Notes under the pieces: generated by a model
What the model was told of the DNA's origin: nothing
The model's database searches: none
The model's input: the letters and a program-made list of their open reading frames with translations, nothing else
Position numbers and translations under genes: made by a program
In this document: positions 7,605 to 15,361 of the stretch, in pieces
Layout: the number at the start of each line of letters is the position of its first letter
Position numbering within the stretch: the stretch's first letter is position 1
NCBI RefSeq assembly: GCF_029688865.1
Contig: NZ_JARUKV010000020.1
Span: forward strand, 30,198 to 94,197
DNA length: 64,000 bases
DNA from: Natronococcus sp. A-GB7
GTDB lineage: Archaea > Halobacteriota > Halobacteria > Halobacteriales > Natrialbaceae
Reading direction: 5' to 3'

Positions 7605-7952
7605 ACTTCCTGAAAGTCACTACTCAGATATGAAAGTACGTCAGACAACTAATCTACGACTGACAGGTAAGTCACGTATCTTTCGAACTCGTCTGCGAAC
7701 CTAATCTAAGACTCTTAGCTAAGACACTTAGATAAGTGGCTCCGAAGAGTTCGGCTCACGGTGTACGCCCTCGAGTGGGGCGATCTCCGCGGATCGACGT
7801 GATCGACCGTCGCTTCGGTTTCGGCCCTGTTCTCCGTAGCTCACCCGAGTCGTTTCACTACGAACTCGATCTATGGTCGAGATCTAAGATAGATGTCTAA
7901 GACACTCATCCACGAACGTACAGTATCGGTCTAACGTGTCTGTGATGGTTCG
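7605..7952. promoter_or_regulatory. AT-rich parA upstream region with CTAAGA repeats
   Basis: No gene is seen. The decamer CTAAGACACT occurs at 7719-7728 and again at 7897-7906. Shorter CTAAGA copies are at 7706 and 7884. Perfect palindrome CTTAGCTAAG (7714-7723) sits next to near-palindrome CTTAGATAAG (7727-7736). Such iteron-like clusters upstream of parA commonly serve as operator and/or centromere for the partition proteins; that role is inferred here. Confidence 0.6.
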
Positions 7953-8576
7953 CTACGACGGCTCGTCCGTTTCGGTGAGATTCGGATACGACTGCGCCCC
8001 GCCGCTCGAGTTTCGCGCGATCAGCGTTACGACCGCCGCGGTTCCGTCGGTGACGGTTCGCACGCGCTCCTCGTAATGAAGGATCGTCAGATCGAGACAC
8101 GCGCGAAGCAGGTCGTTCGAACGGTACCGGTGGCGCTTGCTCGACGGTCCGATATCGACGTCGTCGGCCGAGCGCAGGTGGTGTTCGTAGACCAGGACTC
8201 CACCCGGTGCGAGCGCCTCCTTCAGATCGGGGAGGTACTCGAGCGCGGCGAAGAAACTCACGGTGATCACGTCGTAGGTGTCGGGTTCGGGATCGAACTC
8301 CTCGAGATCGACGCGGATCCAGTCGACGTCGACGCCCCGCTCCGCGGCCCGCTTCCGTGCTAGCTCGAGGGCTTCGTCGGAGACGTCGACCGCGTCGACG
8401 TCGTACCCCTGCTCGGCGAGATAGAGCGCGTTGCGACCGGTCCCGGTCGCGATGTCGAGGCCGCGACCGTTCGGCAGCGTCTCGATCCAGCGCTCGAGTT
8501 CGGGGATCGGATCCTCGGGCAGTTCGAACTCGGGATCGCCGTACTTCTCGTTCCAGCGACTGCGGTCGTCGGTCAT
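7953..8576 (-). CDS. Class I SAM-dependent methyltransferase
   Basis: 207 residues with a Rossmann-type methyltransferase core. Motif I is LDIATGTGRNALYLAEQGYD (about residues 39-58), the acidic end of strand 2 is VDAVDVS, and motif IV is YDVITVSFFAALEYLPDL. It is close in shape to the small TehB/UbiE-like methyltransferases; the substrate is unknown. ATG 8576 is chosen because upstream codons are out of character for the family. It is the last gene on this strand, 87 bp after the VOC gene, so it may share the PBP-fold operon transcript. A glycine-rich C-terminal tail follows the final strand. Confidence 0.85.
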   Translation of the reverse strand: MTDDRSRWNEKYGDPEFELPEDPIPELERWIETLPNGRGLDIATGTGRNALYLAEQGYDVDAVDVSDEALELARKRAAERGVDVDWIRVDLEEFDPEPDTYDVITVSFFAALEYLPDLKEALAPGGVLVYEHHLRSADDVDIGPSSKRHRYRSNDLLRACLDLTILHYEERVRTVTDGTAAVVTLIARNSSGGAQSYPNLTETDEPS

Positions 8577-8663
8577 ACGGACCCAGTCGAAACCGACCGT
8601 CTTGGAGGTCCCGGTCGCGGTCGGCATCCGTCCCACCCTGCGGTCCCGTCTCGAAGCTGGGAC

Positions 8664-9098
8664 TCACGTCACGTCGTCGTGCGTGAGCAACTCCCGACCG
8701 CGTCCGTCCGCCGGGGAGCCGTAGGTAATCACCTCGAGCAGGTTCCCGTCCGGATCCAGGAAGTAGAACCCCTCGAACTCGCCCCAGTCGTAGGGACCCT
8801 GATTGGGGAACTGATCGTCGAGATCGTCGACGTAGTCGTCGTAGCTCGCCCGATCGGTCTCGAACGCGAGGTGGGCCTTGTCCAGCGGGTGCTCGAGATC
8901 GGCGGGGTTCCAGCCGCCGGCTCGCCCCGTCTCGGCGAGCGTGACGACGGTGTCACCCACTTCGAACATGGCGTGCTCGCCATCGAACTCTTCCGGCGGT
9001 CGCCGAACCGACAGTCCGAGTTCGTCGCGGTAGAACGGGTACGTCGCCTCGAGGTCGTCGACGTCGACGTTGATGTGATCGACGGCCCGCATCGTCAC
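8664..9098 (-). CDS. VOC (glyoxalase/extradiol dioxygenase) family protein
   Basis: 144 residues, two beta-alpha-beta-beta-beta modules. The likely metal triad is the His of AVDHINVDV near the N-terminus, the His of DKAHLAFE near the middle and the Glu of DPDGNLLEVITY near the end, the pattern of metal-dependent VOC enzymes (dioxygenase or lyase). A GTG at 9098 overlaps the stop of the upstream gene by 4 bp (GTGA); an ATG two codons later (9092) is equally possible. This coupling ties it to the three PBP-fold proteins upstream, suggesting a shared substrate. The reaction is not determinable from sequence. Confidence 0.85.
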   Translation of the reverse strand: MTMRAVDHINVDVDDLEATYPFYRDELGLSVRRPPEEFDGEHAMFEVGDTVVTLAETGRAGGWNPADLEHPLDKAHLAFETDRASYDDYVDDLDDQFPNQGPYDWGEFEGFYFLDPDGNLLEVITYGSPADGRGRELLTHDDVT

Positions 9099-10066
9099 CG
9101 TCCCACCCGTTCGGCGTACTCGCGGACGATTCGGGCCTCGCTATCGAGGTAGTCGTTCGTCCACGCGGCGTCGGGTTCGATCTCGCCCTCGAGGAGGTCG
9201 GTTTCGGCGAGGGCGCTCGCGAGGCGTCGCCAGCGTGCCCCGTCGTGGTTCCCCCATCCCGCCTCCTCGACGTGCGGGCTGAACTGGAGATCCCGAGCGG
9301 CCGTCTCGAACTTTTCGCGCTCGATCCGGCGACGTCGCTCGAGGGTCGCGTTCCGCGCGACCAGGGAGTCGATCGCGGCCTCCGGATCTGCCGTCGCCTC
9401 GGCCCAACCGCGAGCGGTCGCCCGGAGGAACGCGCTCACGGTCCCGGATTCCTCGTCGGCGAAGGTTGGGTTCGTGACCAGCATCATCCCGTAGACGGGG
9501 AGGTGGTCCCCGATCGGAAGCTCGTCGGCGACCCGGTCGTGCTCGTACTCGAGTTCGAGGCCGTTAGTGACGACGCCGACGGCCGCGTCGACGCTGCCGT
9601 CGAGCACCTGGTGTTGGACGCGGTGGTGGGTGTGGGGATCGACCTCGAGCAGGTCGACCTCCTCGCGGATGCCGACGTCCTCGAGGAGTTGGGCGGTCAG
9701 GATTCGGGTCTTCGTCGCTGAGGGGGCGACGGTGCGACCGACCAGCTGTTCGGGCTCCTCGAGGGGTTCGCCGAAGACGTCCCGGAGCGTGTAGATCGCC
9801 GCCGGCGTCTTCGCGGTCACCGCCGCGACGGCAAGCGGATCGTAGCCCTGGCTCTGCACCGAGAGGACGGCGCTGGCGCCGGCGAGGGCGATATCGGCCT
9901 CGGCCTCGTCCTTGGCCGCCTGCTCGGCGGCAAAGGGTGAGCCGTGGCCCTCGAGGAAGGCGACGTCCAGTCCCTCCTCCTCGTAGAACCCGCGCTCACG
10001 GGCGAGGAAGTATGGCGCCTGGAACCCGTTGGGTTCCCAGTTGAGCTGGAAGGTGAGCGTCTCCAT
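9095..10066 (-). CDS. NMT1/THI5-like periplasmic-binding-fold protein without signal peptide (1)
   Basis: 323 residues of the SBP/NMT1 fold. The opening LTFQLNWEPNGFQAPYFLAR is typical of the ThiY/THI5 and nitrate/taurine-binding family, followed by GFYEEEGLDV. The first strand begins at residue 3, so there is no room for a Sec, Tat or lipoprotein signal, and the protein should be cytoplasmic. Start ATG 10066 is 3 bp after the stop of the preceding gene. No ABC permease or ATPase gene is near. Either it is a transporter receptor that has lost export, or it is one of the PBP-fold enzymes (compare 4,5-dihydroxyphthalate decarboxylase, THI5 or MqnA relatives). Confidence 0.85.
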   Translation of the reverse strand: METLTFQLNWEPNGFQAPYFLARERGFYEEEGLDVAFLEGHGSPFAAEQAAKDEAEADIALAGASAVLSVQSQGYDPLAVAAVTAKTPAAIYTLRDVFGEPLEEPEQLVGRTVAPSATKTRILTAQLLEDVGIREEVDLLEVDPHTHHRVQHQVLDGSVDAAVGVVTNGLELEYEHDRVADELPIGDHLPVYGMMLVTNPTFADEESGTVSAFLRATARGWAEATADPEAAIDSLVARNATLERRRRIEREKFETAARDLQFSPHVEEAGWGNHDGARWRRLASALAETDLLEGEIEPDAAWTNDYLDSEARIVREYAERVGR

Positions 10067-10069
10067 CCG

Positions 10070-11071
10070 TCACACCTCCAGCCGGAACATGTCGTCGGGC
10101 ACGTGATCGACGCCGAGCGCGTCGGCGCCCGCGACCTCGAGTAAGTGGTCGAACAGCCGATCCATCCCGTCGATCGTCTCCTCGTCCCAGTCGGCGACGA
10201 CCATGTCCCGCCAGCCGTCCCGAACGGCACGGACGATCTCGGGGTCGTCCTCGTACATCAGGCGCTCGCCGATGTCCTTCCAGAGCTCGTCGTCGCTCGT
10301 CAGCCGGTCGACGGCGTCACGGTAGGCGCCCTTGAATCCGCGTACCGCGTCGGGGTTCTCCGAGAGATACTGTTCGCTGGTCAGGAACGTCGAGATCGGG
10401 AGCTTCCGGTCAGTCTCGGAGAGATCCTGGACGAGTTCGGCCATCGGCAACACCTCACGATACGGCCCGGTCTCGGTGATCTCGGGGACGATCGGCCAGA
10501 ACTGGAGGATCCCGTCGACCTCGCCGTCCTGGAGCATCCGTGTGAGCTCGACCTTCGAGCCCGCTTCGACGGGCGTCGCCTCCTCGTCGGGGTCGAACCC
10601 GTGGCGCTCCCGGCACGCGGCCCGCACGAGGATCCAGTTCTTGTCGAGGCGGCGAACGACGCCGATCCGACGGCCGCGGAGGTCGGTCAGGTCTTCGATC
10701 GGGGAGTCCTCGGGAGTGACGAGCCCGCCGACGGTCCGTCCGTACGGGTGGACCGCCACGATCGGCGCCCCGTCGGCGCGCTCGCGGGCCGTCGAGATGT
10801 AGTCGATGTCGATCAGGTCGGCGTCGCCCTCTTGCAGTTTCGCCTCGACGGTCTCGACCCCACCCTCGAGCGAGTCCGAGACGAGTTGCACGTCGAGGTG
10901 AAAGCCGTGCTCGTGGTCCAGCCCCAGCCGCTTGATCGTGTACAGCATGTACCGCGGGCTCCCGTTGTGCTCGAAGCGGGCCCGAAGAACGGGTCGATCG
11001 CCGGGTTCGTCGTGGTGGGCGTCGAGTTCGGCCTGCTGGCTCTCGATGTCGACGGCAGTTGATTCCGACAT
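10070..11071 (-). CDS. Periplasmic-binding-fold protein without signal peptide (2)
   Basis: 333 residues from ATG 11071; a GTG at 11080 overlaps the upstream stop by 4 bp (GTGA) and is an alternative start. After a polar N-terminal stretch of about 28 residues the fold starts with RARFEHNGSPRYMLYTIKRL. Other marks are GDADLIDIDYISTARE, LTDLRGRRIGVVRR and DGEVDGILQFWP, standard elements of type 2 periplasmic binding proteins. No signal sequence or lipobox is present. It is the middle gene of three tandem, divergent paralogues with tight spacing. The cytoplasmic location again argues for an enzymatic or sensory role rather than uptake. Confidence 0.82.
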   Translation of the reverse strand: MSESTAVDIESQQAELDAHHDEPGDRPVLRARFEHNGSPRYMLYTIKRLGLDHEHGFHLDVQLVSDSLEGGVETVEAKLQEGDADLIDIDYISTARERADGAPIVAVHPYGRTVGGLVTPEDSPIEDLTDLRGRRIGVVRRLDKNWILVRAACRERHGFDPDEEATPVEAGSKVELTRMLQDGEVDGILQFWPIVPEITETGPYREVLPMAELVQDLSETDRKLPISTFLTSEQYLSENPDAVRGFKGAYRDAVDRLTSDDELWKDIGERLMYEDDPEIVRAVRDGWRDMVVADWDEETIDGMDRLFDHLLEVAGADALGVDHVPDDMFRLEV

Positions 11072-11076
11072 CTCGG

Positions 11077-11973
11077 TCACCCCAGCGAGGCGACGATGGC
11101 GTCGATCTCGGCCTCGTCGTCGATCAGTTCGCGCTCTTTCATCCACTCGAGTTGCGTCCCGAGATCCTCTCGGTCGGCGAGCTCCGGCACCTCGTATCGC
11201 GGCACCGTCACCCGCTCTCGAAGGGCGTCCATGTCGATGTCCTCGAAGAGATCGGGTGCGACGCGGGCATCCTTCTCGAGCATCTCGAGGTACTCCTCGC
11301 GGAACGCCTCCGGAGCCTCGTTGATATCCCGAACGGCCCGGCCGTAGGCCGCGACGTACGCCTTGAGCAGGTCGGAGTCGACGTCGTCGCCGCCGACGAT
11401 CCCCATGTGGTTCTCGAACTCGAGGACGGGCTCGAACCCCAGCTGCTCGGCCAGCGTGGACTGGGGATCCAGCAGCGTGACGGCGTCGACCTCGCCGTCC
11501 CGTAGCGCCCGCAGTCGATCGGTCGGCATCCCGTAGTGGACGAGCGAGACGTCCTCGGGAGCGACGTGTTCCTCGAGGGCTCGCATCGCGGTGTACTCCT
11601 GGCCGGTGCGGCGGTTGACGGCGACGTCGATCCCGGCCAGATCGGTCGGCGACTCGATCGCGGTTTCCGGCCGGGTGAACACGGTGTAGGGCTGGTCGGC
11701 GAAGGTGCCGTTCGCGACGACCTCGCCGTCGCCCATCCCCCACGTTCGCTTCAGGCTCTCCCACTTGCAGACGGGGTAGAGATCGACCTCGTAGTCGCCG
11801 GTTAGCGTCTCCTCGGCGGGGATATACTTGATCTCGACGGACCCGCGGTCGCGCTCGATCAGGTCGACGTCGAGTCCCTCGGCCTCGAAGTACCCCCGTT
11901 CGACCGCTACCCGCTGTGGCAACACGAACGAGAACGGGAGGTGAAACAGCTTGAGCGTGTTATTGTCTGCCAT
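11077..11973 (-). CDS. Periplasmic-binding-fold protein without signal peptide (3)
   Basis: 298 residues; first gene of the operon. Fold elements are LKLFHLPFSFVLPQRVAVER, GYFEAEGLDVDLIE, SPTDLAGIDVAVNRRTGQ and LRDGEVDAVTLLDPQ. It starts directly with the first strand and has no export signal. The ATG at 11973 lies about 29 bp from the minus-strand TATA box (11998-12007), giving an almost leaderless mRNA. It overlaps or abuts the next gene. The three PBP-fold genes are only distantly alike, so they are old duplicates or were recruited separately, perhaps as subunits or successive enzymes of one pathway. Confidence 0.82.
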   Translation of the reverse strand: MADNNTLKLFHLPFSFVLPQRVAVERGYFEAEGLDVDLIERDRGSVEIKYIPAEETLTGDYEVDLYPVCKWESLKRTWGMGDGEVVANGTFADQPYTVFTRPETAIESPTDLAGIDVAVNRRTGQEYTAMRALEEHVAPEDVSLVHYGMPTDRLRALRDGEVDAVTLLDPQSTLAEQLGFEPVLEFENHMGIVGGDDVDSDLLKAYVAAYGRAVRDINEAPEAFREEYLEMLEKDARVAPDLFEDIDMDALRERVTVPRYEVPELADREDLGTQLEWMKERELIDDEAEIDAIVASLG

Positions 11974-11974
11974 G

Positions 11975-12042
11975 CAATCACAATGATCACGAATTCACTG
12001 ATAAACCTTTCTCGTCAACTTTTATAAGAGGTGTTGTGGTTG
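11975..12042. promoter_or_regulatory. Divergent promoter with inverted CAAYCACAAY sites
   Basis: A 75-bp gap serves both directions. The minus-strand TATA is CTGATAAACC read on plus (11998-12007); the plus-strand TATA is TTTTATAAG (12020-12028). The decamer CAATCACAAT (11975-11984) recurs inverted as GTTGTGGTTG (12033-12042), eight of ten positions alike. Each copy overlaps the start region of one divergent gene. This looks like paired operator half-sites for one regulator; inferred. Confidence 0.5.
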
Positions 12043-12048
12043 TGTGTC

Positions 12049-12405
12049 ATGGGTCGTGATATCATGGAAACGGTGAACACCGGTGACGCGGGTTTCGAGG
12101 AGGTCCACGATGGCGTCTACCTCGCGGACCTCGCGACGGGACGAGAGGCGAGCGTGAAGTACTGGCGCATCGATCCGGGGGCAACCCTCCCGGTTCACGA
12201 ACACGACAACGAACAGATCGGCTACATGCTCGAGGGGACGCTGGTCGCGATAGCCGACGGCGAGGAGGTACGGCTCGAGCCCGGGGACTGCTATCACTTT
12301 CGGAGCCGGGAACGTCACGGGGCCGAGAACCGATCGTCGAGCCCCGCTGTCGGAATCGGCGTTCTCGCTCCGCCGCGGGAACGGCCCGACTGGGGTGATC
12401 GGTGA
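12049..12405 (+). CDS. Cupin-domain protein
   Basis: 118 residues forming one small beta-barrel. Cupin motif 1 is PVHEHDNEQIGYMLEGTLV with His-x-His and Glu ligands; motif 2 is LEPGDCYHFRSRERHGAE with the final His. It likely binds one divalent metal. Start ATG 12049 fits a leaderless transcript from the TATA box 25 bp upstream; ATG 12064 is a weaker alternative. It is divergent from and shares a promoter region with the PBP-fold/VOC operon, so it may act on the same compound, as an enzyme or as a metabolite-sensing partner. Confidence 0.85.
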   Translation: MGRDIMETVNTGDAGFEEVHDGVYLADLATGREASVKYWRIDPGATLPVHEHDNEQIGYMLEGTLVAIADGEEVRLEPGDCYHFRSRERHGAENRSSSPAVGIGVLAPPRERPDWGDR

Positions 12406-12487
12406 CCGTCGTCCACACCCACCGGACCGTCGCCGTCGTCCTCGAAGCCCGGTCCGAGTCGGAGCCCGTGCCGAAGCTCCCGGTAGT

Positions 12488-12634
12488 TCACCACTCGTAC
12501 CGAGCGATCTCGTTCGATTCACATCGGGGACACTCGATCGTCTCCGTCGAGAACGTCGTCCCGCACCTGCGACACTCGTACAGGACGACGTCGTCGCCGT
12601 CGAGCAGTTCCCGGAGTGACTCGAGTGCGTTCAT
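12488..12634 (-). CDS. 48-residue zinc-ribbon microprotein
   Basis: Translates to 48 residues: MNALESLRELLDGDD followed by CRRC, then CPRC 10 residues later, and a C-terminal SNEIARYEW. The two CxxC knuckles with a conserved-looking Tyr/Trp end make a rubredoxin-like zinc ribbon. The gene starts 10 bp after the stop of the large Tat-exported repeat protein, on the same strand, so it is probably co-transcribed. Cytoplasmic. Many haloarchaeal small zinc-finger proteins of this size are real and regulatory; the function here is unknown. Confidence 0.7.
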   Translation of the reverse strand: MNALESLRELLDGDDVVLYECRRCGTTFSTETIECPRCESNEIARYEW

Positions 12635-12643
12635 TCTGCGCGT

Positions 12644-15094
12644 TTACGCCGATGAGCCTTCGGGCAGGTCGTCCTCCAGTTCCGCGTCGTCTCCGAGCCC
12701 CGATCCGGTATCTTCACCGTCGACGGATGCGTCGTCATTACCTTCCGCTTCGGGTCCCGCGCCGTCGCCCGGGGGATCGTCCGTTTCGCTCGGCGGTTCC
12801 TCGTCCGGCTCCTCGGGCTCGTCGCCGTCGGAGGTGGGATCGTCGTCGTCCTCCTCGGGTGGATCGTCCGCTTCAGTCGGTGGATCATCGTCGTCCTCGT
12901 CGATCGGTTCCTCCTCGGTCGGTGGGTCGTCGTCGTCGGTCGGCGGCTCCTCGATCGGCTCGTCTCCGTCCTCGAGGGGATCCTCGTCCGTTTCGTCGGC
13001 GGGGGGCTCCTCGTCCGTTTCGTCGGCGGGGGGATCCTCGTCCTCTTCGACCCCGGACACCGGCACGGTTCGTTCGTCGACGTCGTCCTCGCTTTCGACC
13101 CGGATCGCGAGCTCCCGATCGTCCTCTGCAGGCTCGGTCTCGTACTCGAAGTCGACCGTCTCCACCTCGCCGCCGGAAAGCGTCACTGACTCGGTGTCCT
13201 CGAGCGCGTCGTCGACGAAGAACTCGAGCTCCTGGGTCGCTTCCTCGTCACCGGTGTTATCGACCTCGACGACCACCGCGAGGGTCTCTCCGGCCTCGAG
13301 GGATTCGTCGGCCTCGACGATCTCGACCGCGAATTCGGCGGGTGCGGCGTCGTCGCTCACCTCGACGGTCGCGCTCGCCTCGTCGTCGTCGGTCCGAGCC
13401 GCGACCTCGAGGTCGCCGAGGTCGTCGTCGGTCGTCTCGTAGGCGAACTCGACGGTGTCCTCGCTTTCGGCGTCGACTTCCACCGATTCGGTCTCGATCT
13501 CCTCCCCGTCGATCTCCAGGACGACGTCCTCGGTGACCGTCTCGTCGCCGAGGTTCCGGAGCCCGACGGTCACCTCGACCTCCTCGCCGACGGTGACCGC
13601 GTCGTCGACGTCGAACGCGGCGATTTCGAGTTCGTCCGGTTCCTCGAACTCCTCCTCGTCCTCGAGTTCGTCGGGTTCCTCCGGGCGGTCCTCGGGCTCC
13701 TCGAGCTCCTCCGGATCGTCGAACCCCTCCTCGGCCGACTCGCTCGCTCGCTCCTCGAGTTCGTCCTCGTCGTCGGTCTCGGTCTCGACGGCGTGTTCTA
13801 CCGTCTCCCCCGCGGTGTGAGTCGCGATCGCCTGTAGCTCCTCGTCGGAGACGGGCCGATCGCGGACGAGTTCGCCGACCGTCCGATCCGTTACTAGGGC
13901 AGCTGACCTGAGTTGCTCCGGCGTGGCATCAGCCGCGCGCGAGACGACGCCGCTCGAGGTGCCGAAGGCCATCGACTGGACCTGCCGTACGTCGACCTCC
14001 TGGATCTGTACCGCGCCCTGTGCGGCCCCCTGGGTGGCGTACTGGACCTGCCGCACGTCGACCGTCTGGCGCTGGACGACGCCGCTGGCGGCTCCCTGAG
14101 TCGTCCCCACTGCGGCGTACTGGAGCTGTTCGACGGTCACTTCCTGATGCTGGACGACGCCCGTGAGACAACCCCACGCGGCGCCACCGGTCAGATACTG
14201 GACCTGCTCGACGCTGACTTCCTGATACTGGAAGGCGGCCGAGATCCCACCCTGCGCGACGCCGGAGGCGACGGCCTGAACCTGTCGAACGGTCACCCGC
14301 TGGTGCTGGACGACGCCAGTGAGACAACCCTGTACGGCGCCGTCGGCGACGTACTGGATCTGCTCGACGGTCACCTCCTGGTACTGGACGATCGAACGGA
14401 CGCAGCCTCGCGCGGCGCCGAACGCGGCTACCTGTACCTGTCGGACGGTTACGCGCTGTCGCTGGACGACCGCGCCGCCACAGACGCCCCTCGTCACGTA
14501 CTGGAGCTGTTCGACGGTCACCTCCTGGTACTGGGAGAGCCCGCCCGCTACGGCGCCGGTTACGGCGGGTCCGATCGCCTCGACGGGCGTCGCCGTCCGG
14601 GGCTGAGCCGAGCCGCGAGCCGTCGAAAGCGTCGTCAGTAGCGCTTCGTCCCCCTCGTCCGCCTCGAGCGGTTCCGAGGGAAGCAACGCGCCCTCCGCCG
14701 CGCCGGCCGTCGCCGCCCGGATCGCGTCCGGATCCGCGTCCGGGTACCGGGCCGCCGCCTCGAGGGCGCTCTCCTCGAGTGCGGCCTCCTGTTCCGGGCT
14801 CGCTTCGACACCTTCCGCCCGTGCGGTTTCGATCCCCTCCGCGACGCCGTCCTCGATCGCGGCTACCGCGTCGGCGGGAACCGCTTCGCTTCCACCGGCT
14901 GCGTCGCTCTCGCCGGGTTCGTCGTCCGCCTGCGCGAGCGCGGACGGGAGCTGTGCGGCCGCGACCGTCCCGGCGCCCAACCGGAGTACCGTCCGTCTCC
15001 CCACCGTCAGGGTCCGGCTGTCCGAAGGTCTCGTTCGATCCTTCGGGAGCCCGTTTCGGCGCGGCTCGCTCTCCCCGTAGTCGGTATCAGTCAT
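12644..15094 (-). CDS. Tat-exported repeat protein with CARDB domains and acidic tail
   Basis: 816 residues, very acidic. A Tat signal lies at about 32-55 (GRRTVLRLGAG, then AAAQLPSALAQA), with likely cleavage after AQA. Residues 188-385 hold eight repeats of 22-26 residues with consensus QxQxVTVxQ(V/L)QxxxxGxxxG, in which Glu and Arg often alternate before the second Gln (VTVEQ / VTVRQ). An Asp/Glu/Pro linker follows, then two beta-rich CARDB-like domains (about 505-605 and 610-705; VTVGEEVEVTVGLRNLGDET and LEAGETLAVVVEVDNTGDEE). The last 110 residues are nearly all D, E, P and T. No sorting signal or C-terminal helix is present, so it should be released or wall-associated. Surface or adhesion role inferred. 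Confidence 0.85.
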   Translation of the reverse strand: MTDTDYGESEPRRNGLPKDRTRPSDSRTLTVGRRTVLRLGAGTVAAAQLPSALAQADDEPGESDAAGGSEAVPADAVAAIEDGVAEGIETARAEGVEASPEQEAALEESALEAAARYPDADPDAIRAATAGAAEGALLPSEPLEADEGDEALLTTLSTARGSAQPRTATPVEAIGPAVTGAVAGGLSQYQEVTVEQLQYVTRGVCGGAVVQRQRVTVRQVQVAAFGAARGCVRSIVQYQEVTVEQIQYVADGAVQGCLTGVVQHQRVTVRQVQAVASGVAQGGISAAFQYQEVSVEQVQYLTGGAAWGCLTGVVQHQEVTVEQLQYAAVGTTQGAASGVVQRQTVDVRQVQYATQGAAQGAVQIQEVDVRQVQSMAFGTSSGVVSRAADATPEQLRSAALVTDRTVGELVRDRPVSDEELQAIATHTAGETVEHAVETETDDEDELEERASESAEEGFDDPEELEEPEDRPEEPDELEDEEEFEEPDELEIAAFDVDDAVTVGEEVEVTVGLRNLGDETVTEDVVLEIDGEEIETESVEVDAESEDTVEFAYETTDDDLGDLEVAARTDDDEASATVEVSDDAAPAEFAVEIVEADESLEAGETLAVVVEVDNTGDEEATQELEFFVDDALEDTESVTLSGGEVETVDFEYETEPAEDDRELAIRVESEDDVDERTVPVSGVEEDEDPPADETDEEPPADETDEDPLEDGDEPIEEPPTDDDDPPTEEEPIDEDDDDPPTEADDPPEEDDDDPTSDGDEPEEPDEEPPSETDDPPGDGAGPEAEGNDDASVDGEDTGSGLGDDAELEDDLPEGSSA

Positions 15095-15361
15095 CGTGAT
15101 CGTTCCCGATGCGTGCTCTCGAGCGAGCGTCCCGCGGCGTTGTCTCGTCGCTTGCCGTCTGCCGCCGAGGAACCTGCCACTCGATCCACTGGGGGCCGTC
15201 CGTCCGGGTCGTGCGCTCCCTCCTTTGACAAAGCATGGCATTTGCTATCTCACAACACGCAAAAGTTGTATTCGGTGTTCCGCGAACACCCCCTGATCGA
15301 AGAACGGGGGATATTCCGTGCGCCCTTCGCCCGGTGGCTCAGAGGGGTGCCAGCGTACGGT

